Source: Bacillus sp. SD088
GTDB lineage: Bacteria > Bacillota > Bacilli > Bacillales > Bacillaceae_C
Direction: 5' to 3'
Assembly (NCBI RefSeq): GCF_017355205.1
Contig: NZ_JADIJK010000010.1
Span: forward strand, 62,001-126,000
DNA: 64,000 bases
Every line of letters begins with the position of its first letter. Positions within the stretch are counted from its first letter, which is position 1. Shown here piece after piece: positions 1 to 8,652 of the stretch. Position numbers and translations under genes: made by a program. The notes under the pieces are model-generated. The model saw only the letters and a program-made list of their open reading frames with translations. It had not been told where the DNA came from and did not search any database.

Positions 1-114
1 TCGCAACCATTCATCCCATTCATAACGTCCTGCTGATTACTAATAAGTTTATCATATATCTGCTCTTAATAAAGCGATATCTCATCCACCACTAATTCAG
101 ATAGAATTGCTGAC

Positions 115-990
115 TTAATGAACATTACGCTTTTTAAAGCTTCCACCTTTAACCTCTGCAACATCATATACTGTAACAAAGGCATGTTTGTCAATTTCAT
201 AAATAATTTCTTTCATCTTACTATCTTCTAGCCTGTTGATAATACAAGTAATTTCCTTGAATTGCTCATTTGTATATCCACCCTCGACAACATTATAGGT
301 TGCGGATCGACCTAAACGGTCTCGTATGGTTTCAACCATTAACTCAGGTTGAGTTGTGATTATTTTAAAGGTTTTAGACCCACTTAACCCTTCTTCAACA
401 GTATGAATCACCTTAGAAGCAATAAAATAAGCAATCCCCGACATGAAAGCTCCCTTTAGACCAAAAACGGTAGAAACAATTATGAACACAAATAAATTCA
501 AGAACAAGATCAAGTCACTGGTTCCAAATGGTAATTTTCGAGCAAGTAAAACGGCTAACATATCAATGCCATCCAATGCCCCACCATTTCGCAATGCTAA
601 CCCCATTCCAAAACCAATGATAATCCCACCAATTACCGTGACTAACAATGTATCTCCTTGAATAATTGTCGGTATATGATGCATAAGACTAGTGCTAATA
701 GCTAGGGAAGCAATGCCAATCACTGAATAAATAGCAAAGCTCCTACCAATTTGCTTATATCCTAAAAAAATGAAGGGAAGATTTAGTATGGCAATAAGAA
801 GTCCTAGTGGTAGTCCAATTAATTGTGAACCAACGATACTCAGACCTGTTACACCACCGTCTGATACATTATTCGGAATTAAGATTGATTCTAGCCCATA
901 CGCTGTTATAAATGCGCCAAGAATGACTGCTATTCCTCGCAATACTTTTTTGAGCCTAGTCGTTCCTTTTTTCTTCGCTATTGTATTCAT
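115..990 (-). CDS. YitT family membrane protein (DUF2179)
   Basis: Predicted 291-residue integral membrane protein. About five hydrophobic stretches fill residues 18-195, including the Gly-rich SDGGVTGLS and GGALDGIDMLA segments typical of the YitT family. Residues from about 205 onward form the soluble C-terminal DUF2179 domain (FKIITTQPE, TNEQFKEITCI, VYDVAEVKGG). Bacilli carry several paralogues whose substrate is unknown, so no specific role is claimed. AGAGGAATGAA just before the ATG supports the start. It appears to be transcribed alone toward the left edge. Confidence 0.85.
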   Translation of the reverse strand: MNTIAKKKGTTRLKKVLRGIAVILGAFITAYGLESILIPNNVSDGGVTGLSIVGSQLIGLPLGLLIAILNLPFIFLGYKQIGRSFAIYSVIGIASLAISTSLMHHIPTIIQGDTLLVTVIGGIIIGFGMGLALRNGGALDGIDMLAVLLARKLPFGTSDLILFLNLFVFIIVSTVFGLKGAFMSGIAYFIASKVIHTVEEGLSGSKTFKIITTQPELMVETIRDRLGRSATYNVVEGGYTNEQFKEITCIINRLEDSKMKEIIYEIDKHAFVTVYDVAEVKGGSFKKRNVH

Positions 991-1320
991 TTCATTCCTC
1001 TTTTCAAATCGCTTAATTACATTTTTTTATTTTATTACCAAAAATAACAAAAACGCAAGTATAAAAACTTTGTCAATCTGAATGGTATTTATAGTTTTAG
1101 CTTAGAGAAAAGAATGTATTCTGAACAAGACCTTTCCACTAATTTGTAACTACTTTTGATACAATAGTGGGAAAGAAAGTCAGGGAATAGATTTCTTTCT
1201 ATACTATATTTTTGATGGTTGGCCCCCGAAATGAAGTTAATTCAAGAAAAAAGAGGATGGCTGAGCACATCGCCATCCCTGTTAAGCTGGTTATTCAATT
1301 ATATTTAGGAGTGGATTCAA
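991..1320. other. Intergenic region between yitT-like gene and phosphotransferase
   Basis: This 330-base gap separates two divergent genes. An extended -10 box, TGATACAAT at 1157-1165, could start a transcript running right into the phosphotransferase gene; no good -35 is visible. Its leader of about 150 nt contains a short hairpin (GGATGGC at 1254 pairing with GCCATCC at 1271) with no U-run, so it is not an obvious terminator. No RNA family or ORF is recognised. Confidence 0.3.
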
Positions 1321-2070
1321 ATGGATTTAGGCACTCCAATTGCCACAGGCAATACAGCAAAAATCTATCTTTGTGAGAATAAAATTGTGAAAGTTTTTAA
1401 AGATTTTTTACCATCTACTGAAGCTTTATATGAAGCAAATAAGCAAAAATACGCTTATTCCTGTGGTCTTTCGGTTCCAAAAATAGTAGATGTCACCAAA
1501 ATAAATGGTAAACAAGCTATCGTCATGGAATATGTGGAAGGTAAGACACTAGGTGAACGTCTATTTGAAAATGAGGATCGTGCTGAATATTTCATGAACC
1601 TCTCCGTTGATGTGCAACAAAAAATTCATGCGACTATCGCGGATTCATTGGAACCTATGTCTGAAAAATTAATCCGCCAGATCAAAGCATGCGATCTGTT
1701 GAATATACGCCATAAGTCCATGCTTATTAATAAATTAGCTGCAATAAAATATGAGAAAAGACTTTGTCATGGAGATTTCCATTTATATAACTTAATTCAC
1801 TTAAATGATGATGTAGTAATTATTGATTGGGTTGATTCCAGTGCTGGTGATATACGCGCTGACATCTGTCGGACGTATATCTTATACTCTCAAGCCTATC
1901 CAAAATTAGCTGAAATGTACCTGCATCTTTATTGTAGGCGAAGCGGGTTATCAAAAAATGAAATTTTCCAATGGGCCCCTATCATTGCAGGGGCAAGACT
2001 CTCAGAGAATGTGTCATCCGAAAATGCCCAACGTCTTTTAAAGATCGTATATCGCTACTGTTTCGTTTAA
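1321..2070 (+). CDS. Aminoglycoside/choline-kinase-like phosphotransferase
   Basis: A 249-residue protein with the APH/choline-kinase fold. The N-lobe starts with a glycine loop (ATGNTAKIY) and a lysine strand (KIVKVFKDF). The hinge is MEYVEGKTLG, the catalytic (Brenner) loop is LCHGDFHLYNLI near residue 153, and the metal-binding Asp lies in VVIIDWVD. These residues indicate an active small-molecule kinase, but the substrate cannot be read from sequence; annotation as an aminoglycoside resistance enzyme would be unjustified. TAGGAG precedes the ATG. It stands alone and is convergent with the SpoT-like gene. Confidence 0.75.
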   Translation: MDLGTPIATGNTAKIYLCENKIVKVFKDFLPSTEALYEANKQKYAYSCGLSVPKIVDVTKINGKQAIVMEYVEGKTLGERLFENEDRAEYFMNLSVDVQQKIHATIADSLEPMSEKLIRQIKACDLLNIRHKSMLINKLAAIKYEKRLCHGDFHLYNLIHLNDDVVIIDWVDSSAGDIRADICRTYILYSQAYPKLAEMYLHLYCRRSGLSKNEIFQWAPIIAGARLSENVSSENAQRLLKIVYRYCFV

Positions 2071-2094
2071 TGTATATAGCTGAAACCTAGATGG

Positions 2095-3498
2095 CTATTG
2101 AATTTTTAATAATTCACTAATTTCCTTAAATGCTTTAGAAGTCTGAGCATGATTTAACCACTCAGAGCTAACCATCTCTTCATTTGTTGTGAGTATTTCG
2201 ACTATATCCATATCATTGACAGTCGTATTTATAGGCATCCATGTTCCATTAACCCTTGCGCTAGACATTCTTTTTGCTAATCGAGGATTTAATGAAAAGG
2301 CAAAATCAATAATGGTGGAGCCTTCCGGTAATGAAATCACATCCATTTTAGGCGTATAAACTGTTATTTCTTTTTGAAAAAGTTCAAAAGAGATTAATCC
2401 TTCAAATTCAATCGGAGTAGTTGTGATTGCTTTTACCGTATCAATGGACTCGCCTAATAAATTTTTACTTAAACCTCTGATCTCTTTCTTTGTTAAATTA
2501 TTCTCTAACAAAGCAAATACGCCAGCATCACTTATGTTCCGGTCTTTCTCAGATTGAATAATAAAATTCACCTCGACATTATTGATATGCACTTTTGTAT
2601 TTATTTGCCTTAAAAATGGTGATACCTCGATGGAGATATGATCTATCATTTGATGTACCAAGGGTTTATACAACTTATGAATGATTCCTAAAGCAGCGTA
2701 ACAGTCGATTGTTGAACTGGTCACCACCTTTATAAAAAACAAATTAGATAGATCATGTTCCTCTTGTAATAAGGAGTATGATTTATACAAAGGCACTTTC
2801 GTCCATTCGAGATCAACGATGAGTGCTCCTCCTTCTTTCTTTAGTTCTCTTGAACAATTATTATATATCTTTCCAAAAATGTTAGCGTAATTATTAATTA
2901 ATGTTTGTGTGCTTTGACACATAGGCGGATCTAAATAACCAAAGCCAATTTCCTCTAGCTCTTCTTGGAGTTTGTATAATCCCAATCTTTCAGCAAGGGG
3001 AGCGAAAAAGATTAAGGTTTCATTCGCATAAGGAACCTTCTTTTCAACCCTTTTTACAGCGAGTGTTCTCATATTATGCAATCGATCCGCAATTTTTACA
3101 GCTGCCACTCTGATGTCCTCTATAGAAGCAGAAAGCAATTTCTCTGTGTTGATTGCTTGATATTCCAGCTTTTTAAACGTTCCTTTTTCTACCTTAGTCA
3201 AGCCATCTACGATGTTTGACACTTGTTTACCGAACTTTCGATCAATTTCAGAGATGGGTACAGGCGTATCTTCCACAACATCATGGAGTAAGGCCGAAAT
3301 TAAAGTGATGATATCGGCATTATAGTCCAAAAGAATTTCACATACCGCGATCGGATGAGTGATATAAGGTTCACCCGTAGCCCTCTTTTGTCCATCATGT
3401 GCTTCTTCAGCAAAATCAAGCGCTACTTTTAAACGTTCCATTTCTTCCTTTGAAAGATAATGACTCTTTTTCATTAATCCTTCTTTTACATCGTTCAC
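2095..3498 (-). CDS. SpoT-like HD/TGS protein with degenerate (p)ppGpp synthetase domain
   Basis: RelA/SpoT-homologue layout of HD hydrolase, synthetase and TGS domains, ending without an ACT domain (about 467 residues; long Rel enzymes exceed 700). The hydrolase motifs look intact: AHDGQKRATGEPYITHP, then ALLHDVVEDT. Residues ~200-330 align by position with the synthetase but only CYAALGIIHKLYKP is recognisable; the G-loop (R.K...SI..K) and the DYI..PK.N.Y.SLH motif are absent. TGS follows (ITVYTPKMDVISLPEGSTIIDFAF). I infer a hydrolase-only or regulatory protein. An extended -10 box lies inside the first codons of the longest frame, so I start at a downstream GTG preceded by GGGTGGGG. Confidence 0.8.
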   Translation of the reverse strand: MNDVKEGLMKKSHYLSKEEMERLKVALDFAEEAHDGQKRATGEPYITHPIAVCEILLDYNADIITLISALLHDVVEDTPVPISEIDRKFGKQVSNIVDGLTKVEKGTFKKLEYQAINTEKLLSASIEDIRVAAVKIADRLHNMRTLAVKRVEKKVPYANETLIFFAPLAERLGLYKLQEELEEIGFGYLDPPMCQSTQTLINNYANIFGKIYNNCSRELKKEGGALIVDLEWTKVPLYKSYSLLQEEHDLSNLFFIKVVTSSTIDCYAALGIIHKLYKPLVHQMIDHISIEVSPFLRQINTKVHINNVEVNFIIQSEKDRNISDAGVFALLENNLTKKEIRGLSKNLLGESIDTVKAITTTPIEFEGLISFELFQKEITVYTPKMDVISLPEGSTIIDFAFSLNPRLAKRMSSARVNGTWMPINTTVNDMDIVEILTTNEEMVSSEWLNHAQTSKAFKEISELLKIQ

Positions 3499-3521
3499 CA
3501 CGGTTTCCCCACCCTTTTTGA

Positions 3522-3532
3522 GTATTATAACA
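3522..3532 (-). promoter_or_regulatory. Extended -10 promoter of the SpoT-like gene
   Basis: On the minus strand TGTTATAAT (about 3524-3532) matches the extended -10 consensus TGnTATAAT. Transcription would begin near 3517, leaving a leader of about 20 nt before the GTG start at 3498. This excludes the longer ORF start at 3537. No convincing -35 box is present, as is common for extended -10 promoters. Confidence 0.5.
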
Positions 3533-3711
3533 CTCACGGAGAAATTTCCTATAACTATTTTTTATTCAATCCAGTTAAAAGGAATCAATAATTATTTTTC
3601 ATACCACTATTTTTTACAACTAAGCTATATCTCAAAGTATAAATACACACCTCAACCAACTCCCCCACAAACAACACCATACTCCTGAAAAATTGAAGTA
3701 TGGTGTAGCCT

Positions 3712-3876
3712 CTATAAGTTCTCAATATAAAGTACAATGTGCGGTATATAGTAAAATAAAACCATTAAACATAAAACAGAGATTATAAATCCCCTTACTT
3801 TTTTTATCTTTAACTGTACAAAATTAGATATTATTACAAGTACGTTAAAGAGGGCAATATCCGTAAACCGAACTTC
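3712..3876 (-). pseudogene. Hydrophobic open frame without start codon, possible gene remnant
   Basis: The 3538-3991 gap contains one open frame of 54 codons that looks like a membrane segment (ALFNVLVIISNFVQ, then GFIISVLCLMVLFYYIPHIV) but has no ATG, GTG or TTG near its beginning. It is followed on the same strand by a 10-bp hairpin (ACACCATACT at 3674 with AGTATGGTGT at 3696). A hydrophobic frame plus hairpin suggests the tail of a lost small membrane gene. AT-rich DNA produces such frames easily, so this is a weak call. Confidence 0.2.
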
Positions 3877-3991
3877 TTATACCTTTATATTTAAGAATTA
3901 TTTAATAAAGGTTTTAGATTTTTATAAGATATTATGTTTAATGTATAAGTTGTAAGCATTTCAAATTGAAAAGAAAAGAGGTCAACTAACT

Positions 3992-4399
3992 ATGTCAAAT
4001 AGTAATATAAAATTAAATTGGAAACTGATTGCTATCCTTTCTCTTATTGCACTCGTAAGACCGATATTGAGTATGACAGGGATATCCGATGCAATTGGGA
4101 AGCCTATTGCAAGTTTAGGCGTGACTATTATTATTTCAATCATTTGGATCATAACAATTATCATAAAGAGGGATCCCTACCCTATACAAACATTACTTTT
4201 CGTAGGAATTGGATACGGTATTTTCGCAATCATTCTTAGTGGCATCTTCTCACCGATCCTAACGGGACACTTACAAGGACCTTTAACTAATCCATTTGCG
4301 CTTGTCAGTGTTTTGGTAACAAATGCTATATGGGGCTTAATAGCGGGGGCAATTGCTATCGCCTTCTTAAAAATAGGGATGACAGACGGTTCAAATTGA
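3992..4399 (+). CDS. Small multi-pass membrane protein of unknown function
   Basis: A 135-residue protein with about four hydrophobic segments: LIAILSLIALVRPIL, a long ILe-rich one (LGVTIIISIIWIITIII), LLFVGIGYGIFAIILSG and LVTNAIWGLIAGAIAIAFL. Family not recognised. GAGGTC lies ten bases before the ATG, an acceptable but not strong ribosome site. Reading frame, hydrophobicity pattern and a terminator directly after the stop support a real gene. It is convergent with thrS. Confidence 0.6.
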   Translation: MSNSNIKLNWKLIAILSLIALVRPILSMTGISDAIGKPIASLGVTIIISIIWIITIIIKRDPYPIQTLLFVGIGYGIFAIILSGIFSPILTGHLQGPLTNPFALVSVLVTNAIWGLIAGAIAIAFLKIGMTDGSN

Positions 4400-4413
4400 A
4401 CCAAGAATAGCAA

Positions 4414-4449
4414 AGACGAAAGAACCGAAGCTGATTCTTTCGTCTATTA
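4414..4449. terminator. Bidirectional terminator between membrane gene and thrS
   Basis: An 11-bp perfect stem (AGACGAAAGAA with TTCTTTCGTCT) with a 10-base loop, followed by ATTATTTT on the plus strand. It sits between two convergent genes and may serve both. Confidence 0.65.
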
Positions 4450-4471
4450 TTTTGGCACTACTTTCAAATAA

Positions 4472-6391
4472 CTAAAGGCTGCGTTCTTGTATTTGCCGAA
4501 TAACTTTATGCTTAAAATCTTTGAAAAGCTCACTCTTTGATTGCTGTTCTCCGTATTTTCTAACATTTAATGATTCTTCCTCTACTTCATTATCTCCTAT
4601 CACGACCATGTACGGAATTTTTTGCATCTGCGCTTCCCTTATTTTATAACCTAGCTTTTCATGACGATCGTCGATTTTTACTTTCACGCCTAATTTTTTC
4701 AATTCCTTTTGAACTTTTAGGCAATAATCGCGATGAACTTGTGAAACAGGAATGATTTGCACCTGTACCGGAGCCAGCCATACCGGAAAAGCCCCAGCAA
4801 AATGCTCAATCAAAATGCCAAAGAAGCGATCAATAGAACCAAAAATTGCACGATGAATGACAACAGGACGAACCTTTTCATTCTTCTCATTTATATAAGT
4901 AAGATCGAATTTTTCAGGCATTTGGAAATCCAGCTGAATAGTTCCACATTGATGACTACGTTTCAATGCATCTCGAATATGAAAATCAATCTTTGGCCCA
5001 TAAAATGCCCCGTCCCCTTCATTTAATTGATAATCCACCTGAAGATGGTCGAGTACGTTACTCAATGCCTTTTCTGAAAAATCCCAAAGAGCATCATCGC
5101 CCATCGAATCTTCTGGACGAGTCGAAAGTTCAACGGAATAGTCAAAGCCAAGTGTACGATATACCTGATCAATTAAGTAAAAAACCTGCTTTATTTCGTT
5201 CTCAATTTGATCTTCCCGAACAAATATATGAGCATCATCTTGACAAAAAGTTCGAACTCTTAACAATCCATTCAATGCACCACTATATTCATGGCGATGA
5301 ACTTGCCCGAATTCTGCTAATCTGATGGGCAAATCTCGATAGGAGTATAAATTATTTTTGAAAATGAGCATATGTCCCGGACAATTCATTGGTTTTAAAG
5401 CAAAATTCACCTCGTCTACTTCAGAAAAATACATATTCTCATGATAATGATCCCAATGACCGGATTTTTCCCATAGCTGCTGATTCATCATGAAAGGTGT
5501 ACGGACTTCTTCGTAATCTGCACTTCTTTGTACTTCTCTGGAGAATGTTTCTAATTCATTTCTGACAATTTGTCCTTTTGGTAGATAAAACGGCATTCCA
5601 GGAGCTTCCTCTGAAAACATAAACAATTCTAACTGCTTCCCCAATTTACGATGATCTCGTTGTTTCGCTTCTTCTAAAAAGCTCAAATGCTCTTGCAAAT
5701 CTTTCTTATTTTTAAAAGCAACGCCGTATACTCTTTGCAGTACATCATTGTCACGATCTCCTCGCCAATAAGCACCTGAAACTTTTGTTAATTGGACTGC
5801 TTTGATAAAACCTGTAGATGGTAAATGTGGACCCCTGCATAAATCAATGAATTCTCCCTGTTTGTATAAAGTAATTTTTTCATCGTCGGGAAGGCTTTTT
5901 AATATTTCGATCTTATAAGGTTCATCTTTTTCTTCAAATATCCTTTTAGCTTCTTCGTAGGAAACTTCGATTCTTTGGATTGCAAGATTTTCCTTGATAA
6001 TTTTCTCCATCTCTTTTTCAATGGCCTGTAAGTCATCTTCATTCAAGCTATGCTCGAGTTTCATATCATAGTAAAATCCATTTTTAATCACTGGGCCTAT
6101 GCTCAATTTCACATTGCCATATAATCTTTTGACTGCTTGCGCTAAAACATGTGCAGATGTATGACGTAATACATGTACCCCCTCTTCTGAGTCCAGTGTG
6201 ATAATAGAAAGACTTGTGTCGTTGTTTAATTCATAGTGCAAATCAACAGGTTGCTGATCTACCTTCCCCACTACTGCTTTCTTTCTTAAACTCAAACTAA
6301 TCGCTTCTGCAACATTCGCTACAGTTGTTCCTGCCTGAAATTCCTTTACCCTTCCATCTGGAAATTCGATGCTTACCATGTTTTTACTCAT
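4472..6391 (-). CDS. thrS: Threonine--tRNA ligase (ThrS/ThrZ type)
   Basis: Charges tRNA-Thr in the cytoplasm. The 639 residues show the full class-II layout: N-terminal TGS (SIEFPDGRVKEFQAGTTVANV), editing domain with HTSAH near residue 77 and the distal DLCRGPH motif, catalytic core with MNCPGHMLIFK, FGQVHRHEYSGAL and GDGAFYGPKIDFH, then the anticodon-binding domain (WLAPVQVQIIPV, YKIREAQMQKIPYM). Length and the GPKIDFH/QCGTIQLDFQMPEKFDL core recall B. subtilis ThrZ, the inducible second enzyme, more than ThrS. Two T-box leaders upstream make it threonine-starvation inducible. Confidence 0.95.
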   Translation of the reverse strand: MSKNMVSIEFPDGRVKEFQAGTTVANVAEAISLSLRKKAVVGKVDQQPVDLHYELNNDTSLSIITLDSEEGVHVLRHTSAHVLAQAVKRLYGNVKLSIGPVIKNGFYYDMKLEHSLNEDDLQAIEKEMEKIIKENLAIQRIEVSYEEAKRIFEEKDEPYKIEILKSLPDDEKITLYKQGEFIDLCRGPHLPSTGFIKAVQLTKVSGAYWRGDRDNDVLQRVYGVAFKNKKDLQEHLSFLEEAKQRDHRKLGKQLELFMFSEEAPGMPFYLPKGQIVRNELETFSREVQRSADYEEVRTPFMMNQQLWEKSGHWDHYHENMYFSEVDEVNFALKPMNCPGHMLIFKNNLYSYRDLPIRLAEFGQVHRHEYSGALNGLLRVRTFCQDDAHIFVREDQIENEIKQVFYLIDQVYRTLGFDYSVELSTRPEDSMGDDALWDFSEKALSNVLDHLQVDYQLNEGDGAFYGPKIDFHIRDALKRSHQCGTIQLDFQMPEKFDLTYINEKNEKVRPVVIHRAIFGSIDRFFGILIEHFAGAFPVWLAPVQVQIIPVSQVHRDYCLKVQKELKKLGVKVKIDDRHEKLGYKIREAQMQKIPYMVVIGDNEVEEESLNVRKYGEQQSKSELFKDFKHKVIRQIQERSL

Positions 6392-6421
6392 TGTCCTAAC
6401 ACTCCTTTATGATTTGTTAAA

Positions 6422-6660
6422 TAAAAAAAACACACTCTTCCCTGTAAAAGGGACGAATGTGCGATCCGTGGTTCCACCCAACTTTCCATAAGATCTACTA
6501 TCGTCTTATGGCTCTGGTGCTGTAACGTCGCATATACGGTATTGGATACTTTGGTTCCCCAATACGGCTCAAAGGTGGTAAGTTACTTGACTGTGTTAGG
6601 AAGTTTTCAGCTTCTCTTCCCTCTCTGTAAACCGTTCAAAGTAACTCATATCCTTATCAT
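6422..6660 (-). promoter_or_regulatory. T-box leader, proximal copy (threonine)
   Basis: Conserved T-box sequence GGGTGGAACCACGG at 6466-6479, followed on the minus strand by a terminator hairpin (CACATTCGTCCC ... GGGAAGAGTGTG) and a T8 run at 6423-6430. Upstream are the stem I elements AGAGAGGGAAG and CTGAAAACTTCCTAACACAG, with ACCACC at 6574-6579 in the specifier position; ACC is a threonine codon. Uncharged tRNA-Thr should stabilise the antiterminator and let thrS be read. Confidence 0.93.
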
Positions 6661-6685
6661 TGTCAGTATCGATATTCTTTTTTAG

Positions 6686-6890
6686 AGGATGTTCAAAAAG
6701 TCCGGTAAAAATGACACTCGAGATAAATGATCTTCGACTAAGTACCGACACGTCCTGTGGGCAACACGGAAGTCAGTACTTCCTGTACAAGTCCGTCTCG
6801 AACTTTCGACGTACAGGATGTACTAGTGTCGGCGTTGCTGACAGGACGTCAGCGCTCTTAGCCGACTTGGTCCTTTTTTGAACACGAACT
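6686..6890. repeat. Palindromic repeat element between the two T-boxes
   Basis: About 205 bases bounded by near-perfect inverted termini: GTTCAAAAAGTCC on the left and GGTCCTTTTTTGAAC on the right. The inside holds further dyads, including GCTGACAGGACGTCAGC at 6837-6853 and GTCGGCG...CTTAGCCGAC around it. Parts recur near 34184-34229. It encodes nothing recognisable and looks like a non-autonomous MITE-like insertion. Confidence 0.6.
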
Positions 6891-6897
6891 TTAAATA

Positions 6898-7150
6898 TAA
6901 AAAAACACACTCTTCCCAAAAAAAGGGACGAATGTGTGATCCGTGTTTCCACCCAACTTTCCATAAGATCTACTTTCGTCTTATGGCTCTGGTGCTGTAA
7001 CGTCGCATATACGGTATTGGATACTTGGGTTCCCCAATACGGCTCAAAGGTGGTAAGCTACTCGACTGCGTTAGGAAGATCCCAGCTTCTCTTCCCTCTC
7101 TGTAAACCGTTCGAATTAACTCATATCCTTATCAAAGCTAATTTCATCAT
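6898..7150 (-). promoter_or_regulatory. T-box leader, distal copy (threonine)
   Basis: Near-duplicate of the proximal leader, with the same stem I blocks, ACCACC at 7049-7054 and a terminator (CACATTCGTCCC ... GGGAAGAGTGTG then T7) at about 6899-6938. The T-box sequence reads GGGTGGAAACACGG at 6941-6954, one base off the proximal copy (A in place of a conserved C), so its antiterminator may be weakened. The two copies share TGATAAGGATATGAGTTA at their 5' ends, indicating tandem duplication. Confidence 0.85.
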
Positions 7151-7439
7151 TGAATAGATATTAATTTCTCCATATATTACAATACCTTCATTTATTTTGC
7201 AATAGCCTGTATTCAGGAACCACTTTTTTGCCGACTTTTCCATTCACTTAGCAGTTTTTCGGTTTATGAATAACGAGAAAATAAGCACGATACTAAGCAA
7301 CAAAGAAATAGTGGAAAATAGTAAAATAAATATGGAATTGGACAGATTAAATAGAAACTGAAAACAGAAGAAGGCTGTAACATAGACATACCCATATAAC
7401 CTTTTTTATTCTTGGATCTTGCTCCCGATCTTTCAACTG
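7151..7439. other. Region upstream of the thrS leaders
   Basis: Should contain the thrS promoter on the minus strand. I see A/T-rich candidates near 7160-7190 but no pair of boxes with good spacing. No ORF, hairpin or RNA is recognisable in the rest. Confidence 0.25.
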
Positions 7440-7663
7440 ATAAAGTGAAACTTCATTCAGTGGTTTTTTTTTCCATCCCTCACTGAATGTTTAAGGATCA
7501 AAGGCTAAATTCGTAACATCCTGTTGCAACGCCTTTGTGACCTGCGTCCTGCCGGCCTGAACCAATCGGGTATTTACTGGCAGTTGTCCCCCACTTACAA
7601 TTCTCGTTTTCACCTCGAATTCTTGAAGTGGGAGGGCTTACTGCCAGTTAATTCGGGATAAAA
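7440..7663. repeat. Intergenic repeat family C, copy 1
   Basis: Begins ATAAAGTGAAACTTCATTCA and ends AATTCGGGATAAAA. It contains several hairpins: TTCATTCAGTG with CACTGAATG, ACTGGCAGTTG...TACTGCCAGT, and CCCCCACTT with AAGTGGGAG. Copy 2 lies at 52608-52871 with the same order of blocks (GGATCAAAGGCTAAATTCG, CGCCTTTGTGACC, CTGAACCAATCGGG). Confidence 0.75.
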
Positions 7664-7763
7664 TACTAAAACAATACTAAAACTAAATAACTCAACACAC
7701 TTAAAATAAGCGTAAACAAGCCGTTCCCCGTTAAGCTCCCCTCCTAAAAATAATAAACTCAGC

Positions 7764-8546
7764 TTAGCAAGGATAAGAGACTATCGAGTTTTTCATATGC
7801 TGAACAAGCGCTAACACCTCAGATTCCAATCCTCCCCACTTATCAACACACTCTCCACGATAGGCTTTTCTAGCTACGTCAAGTAAGGTCGCATGTTCTT
7901 TAGGCAATTGAGGTATTGCCCATTCTGCAGCTACATCTTTTGGGGAAATTTCACCAACATCCATAGTCAGCCACATTCGGGCTAAGGTTAAAATGACATT
8001 ACGTTCATCACCCTTGATTCCCCCAATTAATTCTGGCAAAGACTCCTTAATCGCTCTGCGAATATCTGTCATTGGAACAGGAGCAAGTATATCTGAAGCA
8101 TCAGGACCAAAAAGAGAAACACTATTCTCTCTGACTTGCGCTAAAACAATCGTTAAATCAGGATCATAAGCTGGTTCCTGGATTTGTCCTTGTTCAAAGT
8201 CGTCTCTAAGCCATTCACCATAGATAAACTCATTTTTAGGTGGATATTGCCATGGTACCACATCTCCCTGGTTGATCACTGTAAGTTCTAATGGTCTAAC
8301 TGAATCTGTATTACCAATCCTTCCAGATATAAGCATTAGTCTATCTGTTAGTTTTTTTCGAGTTATGGTAGGCAAACGATGATTGACGATCACTAAGATA
8401 TCTACATCACTGTTAACGCGCAATCCTCCCATTACCGCAGAACCAAATAAATAGACCGCGACTACCTCACTACCTAGCAATTCCTCTATCATTTTTAATG
8501 CTTGAATCGCTTCTTTTGGTATTTTTTCGTTATTTAACTTGTTCAC
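7764..8546 (-). CDS. ANT(9)/AadA-type aminoglycoside nucleotidyltransferase
   Basis: A 260-residue adenylyltransferase-like protein. The nucleotidyltransferase signature is VYLFGSAVMGGLRVNSDVD (residues ~31-49), with metal-binding Asp residues in SDVDILV; the C-terminal half (LTLARMWLTMDVGEISPKDVAAEWA) matches the AadA helical domain. Family members adenylylate spectinomycin or streptomycin. I infer an intrinsic spectinomycin-type enzyme, not proven resistance. GTG start with AAGGAG upstream. It lies next to a family C repeat with no transposase, integron or att site visible. Confidence 0.82.
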   Translation of the reverse strand: MNKLNNEKIPKEAIQALKMIEELLGSEVVAVYLFGSAVMGGLRVNSDVDILVIVNHRLPTITRKKLTDRLMLISGRIGNTDSVRPLELTVINQGDVVPWQYPPKNEFIYGEWLRDDFEQGQIQEPAYDPDLTIVLAQVRENSVSLFGPDASDILAPVPMTDIRRAIKESLPELIGGIKGDERNVILTLARMWLTMDVGEISPKDVAAEWAIPQLPKEHATLLDVARKAYRGECVDKWGGLESEVLALVQHMKNSIVSYPC

Positions 8547-8652
8547 TACTTTAAACTCCTTTACTTTATTCTCTAATCAATGTTAGTAAAGAACTTCCTA
8601 TTTTGAAACGGCCAACAGAAACCCTAATGCTTGCAGACCCGCTTACAATTCA

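Noticed and set aside
1-114. Possible gene fragment at the left edge
   Set aside because: Short frames only; none has a recognisable domain and the edge prevents judgement.
1321-2070. Aminoglycoside resistance kinase
   Set aside because: Only the general APH/choline-kinase fold is supported; substrate-determining residues cannot be assigned.
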